Assembly (NCBI RefSeq): GCF_024198215.1
Contig: NZ_JAKCFA010000003.1
Span: 496,001-560,000 of the forward strand
Source of the DNA: Myxococcus qinghaiensis
Lineage (GTDB): Bacteria > Myxococcota > Myxococcia > Myxococcales > Myxococcaceae
Direction: 5' to 3'
Length of the DNA: 64,000 bases
Shown: in pieces, positions 8,052 through 16,389 of the stretch
Numbering within the stretch: position 1 is the stretch's first letter
How the letters are laid out: each line of letters opens with the position of its first letter
Translations under genes and position numbers: made by a program
Notes under the pieces: model-generated
What the model was told of the DNA's origin: nothing
Seen by the model: only the letters and a program-made list of their open reading frames with translations
Database searches by the model: none

Positions 8052-8075
8052 GCGGGGACGTCCCTCCCCGTCTCG

Positions 8076-8483
8076 TCAGGCCTGCTCCGAGCGGGGCGGC
8101 GCCAGGCGCAGGCGCTCCACCAGCGCCATCAGCTCCGCGCCTCGGAAGGGCTTGTGGATGTAGCCATCCGCGCCCGCCAGCGTGGCGCTCTCCATGTCCG
8201 ACTTCTTCGCCTTCGCCGTGAGCATGTAGAGCGGCACCGTCGCGGTGACGGGGTCGCTCTTCAGGATGCGACACGCGGAGATGCCGTCGAGCTGCGGCAA
8301 CACGACATCCATCAGGATGAGATTGAAGCTCCGGCTGCGCGCCAGCTTCAGCCCTTCCAGCCCGTTGGCCGCGCACACCACCTCCACGGTGCCGTCGCTC
8401 AGCATCGAGCGCACCAGCTCCCGGATGACCGGTTCGTCCTCCACGAGCAGGATGAGGAAGGGTGCCTGGGACATGCCAACCAT
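8076..8483 (-). CDS. Stand-alone response regulator receiver protein
   Basis: A 135-residue CheY-like receiver with no output domain. The acidic pocket is VEDE (residues 14-17), the phosphorylatable Asp is D59 in LMDVVLPQLDG, the switch Thr is T89 in MLTAKAKK and the conserved Lys is K111 in HKPF. All are intact, so it should accept a phosphoryl group from a histidine kinase, which is not present nearby. A second in-frame ATG three codons in (MSQAPF) could be the real start: GGAG is only 4 bases before the first ATG. No partner can be named from context. Confidence 0.92.
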   Translation of the reverse strand: MVGMSQAPFLILLVEDEPVIRELVRSMLSDGTVEVVCAANGLEGLKLARSRSFNLILMDVVLPQLDGISACRILKSDPVTATVPLYMLTAKAKKSDMESATLAGADGYIHKPFRGAELMALVERLRLAPPRSEQA

Positions 8484-8814
8484 GTTTCTCCGGCGCGACT
8501 CTGGACCTCAGAGGGACAAAGCTTCGCGGGCGCGCCACCCCCACTGCCGGTGCCACCTGCCGCGCGCGGTATAGCCCCGCCGACACCACGCGCACCAGGG
8601 TCGCTCCACATTTGTGTGGAGCACCATGCATCGGCCCTCTGTAAGCCCGTGACCACTGGGACGCCCGACTTCCGCGCCCGCCCGCCCATCAGCCTGCCTG
8701 ACAGAGGGGTGAAGCCGCCTTCCCCTCCCGGCACCACCCACCCAGGCCTGCTCTCCACCCCGCCCCCCGGGGCGTCGGGTGATGGGGGGCCTGGGGCGCT
8801 ATGATGGGTCTGAA
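8484..8814. other. 331-base divergent intergenic region with one hairpin
   Basis: Region between the divergently transcribed receiver gene and the zinc-ribbon/TPR gene. It holds a perfect 8-bp inverted repeat, GCTCCACA-TTTG-TGTGGAGC, at 8603-8622, which could be an operator or leader hairpin; no T-tract follows, so it is not an obvious terminator. The part next to 8815 is strongly C-rich on the plus strand. No open reading frame with coding character was found. Confidence 0.5.
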
Positions 8815-10305
8815 ATGGCCGCAAATCTAGAATGTCCAGAGTGCAGGGGGACGGTGGAAGGGGACGACTTCCAGTGCGAGCACTGTGGGTTGCTCCTGGA
8901 CCCGGAGCAGGCCAGCGGGGAGTACATCATCTCGGAGCCCACCATCGTCCGGGCCCTGCTCTCTCCGCCCCAGCGCAGCAGGACCATGGAGGTGCCCAGG
9001 CCTCCTCCCCAGCGTGCCGCGGCGCACGACCTGGCCACCGCGCGCTTCACCGTGCCCATGGATGCGAACACCGTCCCGCACCTGCGCGCCGGGCTGGACA
9101 TCGCGTTGCAGCCCCTGCACCCGTTCGAGGCGCACATCGCGTCCTTCGTCGACGGAGTTCACGCCGTCCCGCAGCTCGCGCTCGCGGCGCGGCTGCCTGA
9201 AATCGAGGTGAAGGTCGTCCTCAAGGCCTTGCTGGAGCGGGGGGTGCTGGAGCTGCACCGCACACCTGTCAGCCCGCCACGGCGCAGCCGCACGGAGGAG
9301 CTTCCCGTGTTGGACGGCAGCGAGTTCCTCACCCCGGAGGCACCCGGGTTCGACGACGACGTGGAGCCCTCCACCCTTCAGGAGGAGGACGCCCCCACGC
9401 TCACGGGAGAGCGGCCCGCCATGCTCATGGCCCTCGGCGACGAGGAGCTGTCTCCGATGGCCCTCGGCGACGAGGAGCCCCTCACGCAACCCGCGCCTCG
9501 CCCCCCCAGGGCCACCACGCCCGACCCTCGGCCCCGCCCGAGCACTCCGCCCGCGTCACGCCCGCAGCCGACGCGCAACATGCGGCCCGCCGTCGGTCAG
9601 CCCTCTCCGCCTGGCGATGTCGCCGAGCACGTCACCCACCCCAGCACGCCCGCGCCGCCCGCGAGGGCGCCACAGGCCCCTCCGCCCTTGCCCACCCCTT
9701 CGCGCAACGGCCCCGCGCAGACGACGCGGGGAGGCCCTGACGGGTTGGGCGGCTCGTCCCGCGTCATCGCACCAGTCTCCGTGACGGCCCCCGCCGTGCC
9801 GCCGCTGCCCCCGCGTCCCGCACCGGCCCCGCGCCTCACCGCTAGTTCGGCGCCCACGCTGCCCGCCGCTCCCTTTCCCTCGACGGCGAGCCCAGCGCCC
9901 GCCGCTCCCGCCGCGCCCGAGCGCGCCCCGCGCCCCGCGCGCCCCACCCTGCCCCTGGACGCGCCCGTGCCCGTGTCGGCGACGGAGGACTTCCTCCAGC
10001 GTGCGGTGCGGCTGGAGCGGGGAGGCCACGTGGACCGCGCCATCGAGGTCCTCACCAAGGCCATCGACCAGGCCCCCGAGGCCGCCGTGCTCCACAGCAA
10101 GCTCGCCCTCATCCTCGTCCACCAGCGCAAGGACTACGTCCGGGCGGCGAAGCTGCTGGAGCGCGCGGTGGAGCTGGAGCCAGGCAACACCGTCTTCCAG
10201 CAGAACCTCCTGAAGGTCGCCGGACTGGCCGCGGCCTCCGCCGCTGAGCGCAAGGACCGAGGCAAGCCCGGGCTCTTCGCCCGCCTCACCGGCAAGCGGA
10301 GCTGA
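8815..10305 (+). CDS. Zinc-ribbon protein with Pro/Ala-rich linker and TPR-like C-terminus
   Basis: A 496-residue soluble protein of unknown function from the ATG at 8815; an upstream GTG at 8779 is possible. It begins with a CPEC...CEHC zinc ribbon (residues 7-24). A helical region at about residues 80-145 (LDIALQPLHPFEAHIASFVD then LPEIEVKVVLKALLERGVLE) looks like a winged-helix or similar module. About 200 residues of Pro/Ala/Thr-rich linker follow. The C-terminus (about 390-470) has two TPR-like helix pairs (GHVDRAIEVLTKAIDQAPEA and KLLERAVELEPGNTVFQQNL). The architecture suggests an adaptor or scaffold rather than an enzyme. No signal peptide. Confidence 0.8.
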   Translation: MAANLECPECRGTVEGDDFQCEHCGLLLDPEQASGEYIISEPTIVRALLSPPQRSRTMEVPRPPPQRAAAHDLATARFTVPMDANTVPHLRAGLDIALQPLHPFEAHIASFVDGVHAVPQLALAARLPEIEVKVVLKALLERGVLELHRTPVSPPRRSRTEELPVLDGSEFLTPEAPGFDDDVEPSTLQEEDAPTLTGERPAMLMALGDEELSPMALGDEEPLTQPAPRPPRATTPDPRPRPSTPPASRPQPTRNMRPAVGQPSPPGDVAEHVTHPSTPAPPARAPQAPPPLPTPSRNGPAQTTRGGPDGLGGSSRVIAPVSVTAPAVPPLPPRPAPAPRLTASSAPTLPAAPFPSTASPAPAAPAAPERAPRPARPTLPLDAPVPVSATEDFLQRAVRLERGGHVDRAIEVLTKAIDQAPEAAVLHSKLALILVHQRKDYVRAAKLLERAVELEPGNTVFQQNLLKVAGLAAASAAERKDRGKPGLFARLTGKRS

Positions 10306-10317
10306 GCGGCCCTTCGC

Positions 10318-10686
10318 TCAAGGAGCGCCGTTGTCCAGCAGGCGCTCCGCCTCCTCCAGCGAGAAGGCCAGGTGCGCGTCGTAGCCCAGCTCGCGACTGG
10401 TGCGCCCGAACACGAGCGCCGCATCCAGCGAGCGGCCCACCACCCGCACCACGCGACCGAACCCCCGGGCCTTCGCGGCCTCCATGATGCGCCGCAACTG
10501 CACCGTGCCCTCCGGGTCCAATGACGTCACGCCCTTCAGGTCCGACAACAGGTCGAACCGAGGATGCAGCCGGTCAATGGCCCGCACCGCCGCGTCACCG
10601 ACGCGCTGGGCTTCTTCCTTGGCGATGTCTCCCCAGATGCGCACCACCAGTCGGTTCTTCCCGACAAGGGCCTCTACTTCGAACAC
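10318..10686 (-). CDS. STAS/SpoIIAA-like small protein
   Basis: A 122-residue single-domain protein starting at the GTG at 10686, with GGAGG 10 bases upstream. The fold pattern is strand-helix alternating: VEALVGKNRLVVRIWGDI, then helix, FDLLSDLKGVTSLDPEGTVQ, then RGFGRVVRVVGRSLDAALVF. This is typical of STAS-like proteins (anti-sigma factor antagonists and relatives found in many copies in myxobacteria). The conserved phosphorylatable Ser of SpoIIAA (usually D-S-S/T-G) is not obvious; TSLDPEG occupies that place. Its partner is unknown. It is convergent with the zinc-ribbon gene, 12 bases apart. Confidence 0.65.
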   Translation of the reverse strand: MFEVEALVGKNRLVVRIWGDIAKEEAQRVGDAAVRAIDRLHPRFDLLSDLKGVTSLDPEGTVQLRRIMEAAKARGFGRVVRVVGRSLDAALVFGRTSRELGYDAHLAFSLEEAERLLDNGAP

Positions 10687-10784
10687 GGGGCCACGACCTC
10701 CAAGGAAAACAAGCTATTCCTTAAAGACACTCTACTCCCGGCGGGGCGCGCGCTTCCAGGTTTCGTGACGGTGCGGCGGAACGC

Positions 10785-11495
10785 TCAGATTTCCGCCACG
10801 CCCTCGCGCTCGGCCCAGCCCTCCAGGCCGTTGGGCAGACGGATGCGCACGAAGCGCCCGGTCTCCTCCAGCAGCCGCACCTTGAGGCCCGCATGCACCT
10901 CGAAGATGGAGCGCGCGCTCGGCTGCGGCAGCTCCCGCGCCACCAGCGTGGGCGACAGCACCACCGCCTCATGCACCGTCTCGTCCACCCAAGCGTGCGC
11001 AGCCAGCAGCACGCCCGAGGGCACCGCCACGGCGAACAACAGCGCGGCCACCACCCCCACGCCCGTGCGACGGCCCGGCGTCAGCCACCGCCACACCAGC
11101 AGGAGCAGCAGCGCGCCCACCCAGGTGCCCAGGAAGGTCCACGCCACCACGCTGCCCTCGGTAGCCGCCGTCACACGCGGGAGGAACTCCTCCTCCGCCG
11201 TGGCGCCCACCACCTTGTCCACCTGACGCGCGCGCGCCACCGCCAGATTGGCCTCCAGGTCCGGCGCGCGGCCGCCCTGCTTCCGGGCCTGCTCCAGCGA
11301 GAGCACCGCCCGGCCCAGGTCTCCCCGCGCCAGGTGCGTGGTGCCCAGGTTGTAGAGGACGTCCGCGCCGCCATGGCCGTGCGAGAGGAGCTTCTCGTAG
11401 CCCGCTTGCGCCGCCGCGTAGTCCTCTCGCGCGTAGGCCTCGTTGGCTTTCAGGAAGACGTCCTGCGCCTCTTCCGGTGAGTAGTACTCGCTCAC
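10785..11495 (-). CDS. batE: BatE-like protein: TPR repeats, two membrane helices, SH3-like end
   Basis: A 236-residue protein at the end of the moxR-bat operon. Residues 1-95 are TPR repeats (LKANEAYAREDYAAAQAGYE, YNLGTTHLARGDLGRAVLSL). Two hydrophobic segments follow (VVAWTFLGTWVGALLLLLVW and VGVVAALLFAVAVPSGVLLA). The last 60 residues (VHAGLKVRLLEETGRFVRIR, then LPNGLEGWAERE) are a bacterial SH3-type domain. This matches BatE of the Bacteroides-type aerotolerance operon. The start overlaps the batD stop by 4 bases. In the family the Bat proteins form membrane complexes with VWA proteins; the exact role remains unsettled. Confidence 0.85.
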   Translation of the reverse strand: MSEYYSPEEAQDVFLKANEAYAREDYAAAQAGYEKLLSHGHGGADVLYNLGTTHLARGDLGRAVLSLEQARKQGGRAPDLEANLAVARARQVDKVVGATAEEEFLPRVTAATEGSVVAWTFLGTWVGALLLLLVWRWLTPGRRTGVGVVAALLFAVAVPSGVLLAAHAWVDETVHEAVVLSPTLVARELPQPSARSIFEVHAGLKVRLLEETGRFVRIRLPNGLEGWAEREGVAEI

Positions 11496-13351
11496 GCCCA
11501 GCCCTCCATGGCCGCGACCGCGGCATCCATCACCTTCTGTCGCGCGGCGGCATCACCCCCACCGCCATAGCGGCCCAAGTCACAGGCCTCCAGCACGTAC
11601 AGCACCCGCGCGCGACGCTCCTGCGCCACGCCCGCCGCCGTCATGCGCTCACCAATCGCCTCGCGCGTGAGGCCAATCACCGGACCGCCCAGGCGCGCGC
11701 CCAGGAAGCCGTGCAGCGCCTTCTCCACCTCGGTGTAGAAGGCCCCCGCGTCCGCGCCGGCCCGCAGCTTCTCCGCCTCCGCCAGTCGCTTGCGCGCGGC
11801 CTTCGCCTGCTGGCGTCCCTTGTCCGCTTCGGTGCGCGTCGCCAGGCGGCCCCGCACGCCCCCCAGGAGCGCCGCGCCCGCCAGCAGCCCCAGCGGAGCC
11901 AGCACCAGCGGCACGAAGAAGCCGCGCTTCCACAGCGGCTCGGACGGCGCGACGAAGCGCGCTTGGTAGCGCACCGGCCGCAGCCCACCGGACGTCAGCA
12001 CGTTCTTCTGCTCGTTGGCGGAGTCCGCCACGTGCGCGGACGTCGAGGGAGGTGGCGCCGTGCCGCCCGCCGCGGACTCCACCGTGACGGTGATGGGGTC
12101 CGTGCTCGCGACCTCGTATTTGCGCGTGCGCGCATCGAAGAAGGGAAACTCCAACCCCGGCAGCGTGAAGGTGCCCGTGCGCTGGGGCATCACCAGGTAC
12201 TCCACCACGCGGCGGCCCTGCACCCGGTTGCGCTGCGGCGTCACCTTGTCCGTCGTCGTGGGGTCATAGATTTTCAGCGCGGCGGGGCCCGTGAGCTTCG
12301 GCGGGGTGACGTTCTTCACGTTGCCCGTGCCCTCCAGGATGACCTTCACCGTGACGGGCTGACCCAACTCCACGCGCGTCTGCGACACGTCCACCGACAG
12401 CCGCCACTGGCCCACGTTCGCGTTGGACATGCCCTGCGGCGCACCGGGAGGCAGCGGCGCCACCTTCACCTTGAGCCCGTTGGACACGCGGTGCACACGG
12501 TGTCCCGCGAAGAGGAAGCCCGTGGTGATGTCCGCCTCCGCCGGGGAGATGCTCAGCGTGCCCGACTTCACCGGGAAGAGCGCGCGGCGACGCAGCAGAT
12601 AGGCGCGGTACGGCACGCCGTCGACGACCTTCTGCTCGCCCGACAACTGCGTGGGGCTCTCCACCTCCTCCGTCCAGAAGCCCTCCAGCTTGGGCATGGT
12701 GACGGCGTCCACGCTGGACAGGTCCACGCGCGAGTAGATGTAGAGCGACAGCGTCACCTGCTCGCCCACGAAGATTTCGTCCCGGTCCAGGCTCGAGCGC
12801 AGGAACAGGTCCGAGTCTCCTCGGGGAATGGTGGGCTCGTCCTCCGGCTCGTCCGCGAACGGGTCCGGCAGGCGCGAGGGCGTGTTGGAGAACGGGTCCG
12901 GCAGGCGCTGCCGCCCGGCTTGCGCGGGAGGCGGGCCCAGCCGCCCCGGCTTCACGTCGATGCGCACGGACTCCGTGCGGTGCGTCTTGCCCCCCGTCGT
13001 CATCTCCGACGGAGGAATCGTCAGCTTCCCCGCGCGATTGGCCCGCATCACCAGCACGTACTTGGTGACGTCCTGGATGTTGGCGGGACCTCCACCAGAC
13101 CAGGAGACGGAGCGCTGCGTGCTGCGCGAGCTGTTGACGACCTCGAAGTCGTCCGATGACGGCAGCTTCACCTTGGCGTCGGCGGGTGCATCCACCGTCA
13201 CCACCGTGAGCAGGAAGGTGTCCTCGCTGCCCACCTCCTCGCGGTTCACCGTCTGGTAGAACTCAAGGCCCGCCGCCCACGCCGGCGACGAGGCCAGCAG
13301 GGCCAGCCCGACGAGCACCGCCACGGGGCCGCTGCTACCAGTCCTTCTCAT
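11492..13351 (-). CDS. batD: BatD-like oxygen-tolerance membrane protein
   Basis: A 619-residue exported protein with a clear signal peptide (VAVLVGLALLASSPAWAAG). The periplasmic part carries repeated Ig-like strands, e.g. YQTVNREEVGSEDTFLLTVV near the start and SVDVSQTRVELGQPVTVKVI in the middle, the characteristic BatD pattern. A transmembrane helix near residue 475 (FVPLVLAPLGLLAGAALLGG) leads to a helical cytoplasmic tail of about 130 residues. The start overlaps the batC end by 17 bases and the stop overlaps batE. The family anchors the VWA proteins BatA and BatB in the envelope. Length is normal for the family. Confidence 0.9.
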   Translation of the reverse strand: MRRTGSSGPVAVLVGLALLASSPAWAAGLEFYQTVNREEVGSEDTFLLTVVTVDAPADAKVKLPSSDDFEVVNSSRSTQRSVSWSGGGPANIQDVTKYVLVMRANRAGKLTIPPSEMTTGGKTHRTESVRIDVKPGRLGPPPAQAGRQRLPDPFSNTPSRLPDPFADEPEDEPTIPRGDSDLFLRSSLDRDEIFVGEQVTLSLYIYSRVDLSSVDAVTMPKLEGFWTEEVESPTQLSGEQKVVDGVPYRAYLLRRRALFPVKSGTLSISPAEADITTGFLFAGHRVHRVSNGLKVKVAPLPPGAPQGMSNANVGQWRLSVDVSQTRVELGQPVTVKVILEGTGNVKNVTPPKLTGPAALKIYDPTTTDKVTPQRNRVQGRRVVEYLVMPQRTGTFTLPGLEFPFFDARTRKYEVASTDPITVTVESAAGGTAPPPSTSAHVADSANEQKNVLTSGGLRPVRYQARFVAPSEPLWKRGFFVPLVLAPLGLLAGAALLGGVRGRLATRTEADKGRQQAKAARKRLAEAEKLRAGADAGAFYTEVEKALHGFLGARLGGPVIGLTREAIGERMTAAGVAQERRARVLYVLEACDLGRYGGGGDAAARQKVMDAAVAAMEGWA

Positions 13352-14327
13352 TGGCCTTCCTCTGCTTCTTCTTCTGCTGGAAACGCCAGAGCTGGAGATT
13401 CTTCTCGTTCTGCTTCATCGCATCCAGCAGGCGCTCCGCTTCCTGCCGGTCCAGCTCCGATGGACTCACTCCACCATCCGAGTGCGACTCGTCCGCGTCA
13501 CCCTCCGACTCGCTGCCCCCATCCGTCCCGCCGTCCTTCGGGTCGCCCTCGCCGTCATCCTCACCGCCGTCGGCGCCACCGTCGCTGCCGCCATCACCCT
13601 TCTGCGGAGGACCCTCCTGCCCGCCGTCGCCACCATCCGCGCCGCCGTCCCCACCACCGTCCGCGCCGCCATCTCCCCCGCCATCCGCGCCACCGTCAGC
13701 GCCGCCATCGGCACCACCGTCCGAGCCACCATCCTCGCCACCGTCGGTGCCCCCGCCATCCACGGGGCTGCCGCCGTCCGCCTTGGTGCCACCGTCCTCG
13801 CCGCCGTCGGGTTTCCCGCCATCCGTGCCGGAGTCGCCACCCCCGTCCGAGCCGCCATCCGCCGAGTTGTCCTGCGGCGGAGGAAGGTTGCGCAGCACCA
13901 CCTCGTAGTTGTGCCGGGCCTGCATGTCCTGCGGGTCCAGGGTCAGCGCGCGTCGGTAGGACTTCAGCGCCTCCACCCTGTCGCCCGTCGTCGCGGCCAG
14001 GTTGCCCAGGTTGTACCAGGCCTTCTGTCGCAGGTCGGGACGGTTGGACTCCGTCACACCGCGGAAGACCTCCTGCGCGTCCTTCACCCGGCCCAGCTTC
14101 GCCAGTGCATCGCCCCGGTTGAAGTCCACCGCCGGGTCATTGGGACGCTCCTTCTTCGCGTCCTCGAACGCCTTCAGCGCCTCCTCGTAGCGGCCCGCCA
14201 GGTACGCCTCGCGGCCCTGCTGCACCAACGGATGATCTCTCTCCAGCGGACCCGCGCCGAACGCCGACAGCGGCAGCACGAGACACGCCACGCACACCAG
14301 CACCCGCGCCCCGAGGTTCGTGCTCAT
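13335..14327 (-). CDS. batC: BatC-like TPR protein with a long Asp-Gly-Gly repeat tract
   Basis: A 330-residue exported TPR protein. The start is the ATG at 14327, 5 bases after GGGAGG; a much longer open frame upstream is the shadow of batB. A signal peptide (VLVCVACLVLPLSAFGAG) is followed by three TPR units (YLAGRYEEALKAFEDAKKER to ALKSYRRALTLDPQDMQARH). Then comes about 150 residues dominated by DGG and ADGG units, and a basic helical tail (LDAMKQNEKNLQLWRFQQKK). BatC proteins usually end in a low-complexity stretch, but a DGG tract of this length is unusual. It may act as a flexible, possibly calcium-binding, spacer. Position between batB and batD supports the call. Confidence 0.87.
   Translation of the reverse strand: MSTNLGARVLVCVACLVLPLSAFGAGPLERDHPLVQQGREAYLAGRYEEALKAFEDAKKERPNDPAVDFNRGDALAKLGRVKDAQEVFRGVTESNRPDLRQKAWYNLGNLAATTGDRVEALKSYRRALTLDPQDMQARHNYEVVLRNLPPPQDNSADGGSDGGGDSGTDGGKPDGGEDGGTKADGGSPVDGGGTDGGEDGGSDGGADGGADGGADGGGDGGADGGGDGGADGGDGGQEGPPQKGDGGSDGGADGGEDDGEGDPKDGGTDGGSESEGDADESHSDGGVSPSELDRQEAERLLDAMKQNEKNLQLWRFQQKKKQRKANEKDW
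13540..13870 (-). repeat. Low-complexity GGC/GAC-rich repeat encoding (A)DGG units
   Basis: Imperfect trinucleotide-based repeat inside batC, read on the minus strand as GCC-GAC-GGC-GGC type units. It encodes runs such as GGADGGADGGADGG and GGDGGADGGGDGG. Codon usage varies between units, so selection appears to be on the peptide rather than recent slippage alone. It is a likely site of length variation between strains. Confidence 0.85.
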
Positions 14328-15382
14328 GACGACCTCCCGCGCGTGGACGGCAGCAACATCATCCCCAGCGCGAGCAGCACCAGTCCGGGAATGGCGAAGG
14401 ACTGGAAGCGCTCGTCGTAGCGGACCGTCACCCGACTCTCGAGCTCGCTCTTCTGCATCTGGTCGATGCGCTCCACCACCTGGCTCATCGCCACGCCGCG
14501 CGGCTGGAAGAAGAAGGCCCCGCCCGTGGCCTCCGCGATGGCCGTCAACCCCGCGCGGTCCAGGCGCGTAATCACCGTGTCGCCCGCCGAATCCTTCTTG
14601 TAGTCCGCGAACTCGCCGCGCCTGTCGTAGACGGGGATGGGCTCGCCGGACTCGGAGCCCACGCCCACCGCCAGCACCTGGACGCCCGCTTCCTTCAGCG
14701 CGTCGGTGGACTCGCCCACCTCGCCGACCAGGTCCTCGCCATCCGACAGCAGCACCACCACGCGCTCCTTCGAGCCGCGGTCCGCGTTCTCCAGCACCTG
14801 GCTTGCGAGTCGCAGCGCCGCGCCCACGTTGGTGCCGCCCTGGGGCATGACCTCCGGGTCCACCGCGCGCAGGAACAGCTTCACCGCCGAGTAGTCCGAC
14901 GTCAGCGGCGACTGGATGAACGCATCCCCCGCGAAGACGACCAGGCCCACGCGGTCGCCCTTCAGCTCGTCCAGGAGCGTCGTCAGCTCCAGCTTGGCGC
15001 GCTCCAGCCGGCTGGGCTGCACGTCGCGCGCGAGCATGGACTTGGACGCATCCAGCGCCACCACCACGTCGATGCCGCGCCGCTTCGTCAGCTCGCTCTT
15101 GGTGCCACACTGCGGCTGCGCCAGCGCGAAGCCGAACAGCGCCAGCCCCAGGCCATACAGGCTCCCCTGCGTGGCCGGACGCCACACGGAGATGCCCGGC
15201 GTGAAGCGCTCGGCGTGCCGCTCATGCAGCACCGCGCGGACCCGCGAGCGGCGCCGCAACGACAGCGTCAGCGCGAGCAGCCCCAGCAACAGGCCCACCA
15301 GCACGAGGCCCAGGAACACGGGCTGGGCGATTCCCGCCTGATAGCCGAGCAGGGTGAAGCGCCAGGGTTCCACGGGCGTCAC
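14324..15382 (-). CDS. batB: BatB-like membrane-anchored von Willebrand factor A protein
   Basis: A 352-residue protein with an N-terminal membrane helix (FLGLVLVGLLLGLLALTLSL), a VWA domain at about residues 100-300 and a C-terminal helix (FAIPGLVLLALGMMLL). The metal-ion-dependent adhesion site is intact: D111-A-S-K-S115, with T at GGTN and D at LLSDGEDLVG. It is therefore able to bind ligand through Mg2+. The GTG at 15382 overlaps the batA stop by 4 bases and the stop overlaps batC. BatA and BatB are paralogues that form complexes in the envelope. Confidence 0.9.
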   Translation of the reverse strand: MTPVEPWRFTLLGYQAGIAQPVFLGLVLVGLLLGLLALTLSLRRRSRVRAVLHERHAERFTPGISVWRPATQGSLYGLGLALFGFALAQPQCGTKSELTKRRGIDVVVALDASKSMLARDVQPSRLERAKLELTTLLDELKGDRVGLVVFAGDAFIQSPLTSDYSAVKLFLRAVDPEVMPQGGTNVGAALRLASQVLENADRGSKERVVVLLSDGEDLVGEVGESTDALKEAGVQVLAVGVGSESGEPIPVYDRRGEFADYKKDSAGDTVITRLDRAGLTAIAEATGGAFFFQPRGVAMSQVVERIDQMQKSELESRVTVRYDERFQSFAIPGLVLLALGMMLLPSTRGRSS

Positions 15383-16389
15383 GGGAAGACCCTCAGGAAA
15401 GTGGCCCTCAGGAGAAGCTCCAGCGCGGCGAGACCAAAGGCGGCCAGGAGGAACGGATGGAACTCCTCACGGTACGTCGCGGACGCGCCACCCTCCATCA
15501 GCTTGGAGCGCTCCAGCGAGTCGAGCACCTTCTGGAGTCCCCGACGCAGTCCCTCGGGGTCGGTGGCGCGGTAGTACTCGCCGCCCGTGCGGTCCGCGAT
15601 GTCCTGCATCAGCTCCGGGTTGATGGGAATCTCCGTCTCGCGCCACACGGTGTTGCCGAACAGGTCCGTCCCCTGCGGGAAGGGCACCTTGCCGCCCTTG
15701 CCCACGAGGATGGTGTAGATGGGCACATGGAGCGCCTGCGCCATGTTCGCGGAGTCCATGGGGGACAGCTTCCCCGCGTTGTTGTCGCCGTCCGTAATCA
15801 GCACCACGACGCGGCTCTTCGCCTCCGAGTTCCGCAGGCGGTTGAGCGACGTGGCGAGCGCATCACCAATGGCCGTGCCGTCCTCCAGCACGCGGGTGCG
15901 CAGCTGCTTGATGACTTCCTTCAGCACGCCGTAGTCCAGCGTCAGCGGCGCCTGCGTGTACGCCGCGCCCGCGAAGACGACCAGGCCGATGCGGTCGTTC
16001 ACCCGGTTGGCGATGAACTCGCTGAGCACTTCCTTGGCGACGTGCAGGCGGTTCTGCGGCCGGAAGTCACCCGCCTCCATGGAGGTGGACAGGTCCAACG
16101 CCACCACGATGTCGATGCCCTCCACCGACAAGTCCCGCACGCGCGAGTCGCGCACCTGGGGCCGGGCGATGGCGAGCACCGCCGCCGCGACAGCCACCGC
16201 GCGCAAGAGCGGCAGGAGCGGCAGCATGTACGTGCGCAGGCCCTTGCCACTTCGGGCGAACACGTTCGCCGCGGAGAAGCGCAGGGGCGCGCGGTTGCGA
16301 CGCTCCCGCCAGGCCTGCACCAGCAGGAGCGGCACGAGCAGCAGTCCCCAGAGCGCCTCGGGGTTATTGAACGCGGGGAGCGGCGGCAT
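15379..16389 (-). CDS. batA: BatA-like membrane-anchored von Willebrand factor A protein
   Basis: A 336-residue VWA protein with two N-terminal membrane segments (ALWGLLLVPLLLVQAW and LLPLLRAVAVAAAVLAIARP), the VWA domain and a C-terminal helix. The MIDAS residues D99-L-S-T-S103 are intact, as is LITDGDNNAG. The loop GTDLFGNTVWRETEIPINPE is the typical BatA insertion. The ATG at 16389 lies 26 bases inside the preceding gene. By comparison with known moxR operons, the VWA domain is probably the target of MoxR-driven remodelling. Confidence 0.9.
   Translation of the reverse strand: MPPLPAFNNPEALWGLLLVPLLLVQAWRERRNRAPLRFSAANVFARSGKGLRTYMLPLLPLLRAVAVAAAVLAIARPQVRDSRVRDLSVEGIDIVVALDLSTSMEAGDFRPQNRLHVAKEVLSEFIANRVNDRIGLVVFAGAAYTQAPLTLDYGVLKEVIKQLRTRVLEDGTAIGDALATSLNRLRNSEAKSRVVVLITDGDNNAGKLSPMDSANMAQALHVPIYTILVGKGGKVPFPQGTDLFGNTVWRETEIPINPELMQDIADRTGGEYYRATDPEGLRRGLQKVLDSLERSKLMEGGASATYREEFHPFLLAAFGLAALELLLRATFLRVFP

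Noticed and set aside
13335..15185. 616-codon open frame covering both batB and batC
   Set aside because: The first half translates to Gly/Arg-rich noise while the batB frame carries an intact VWA domain; only the part from 14327 is coding (batC).
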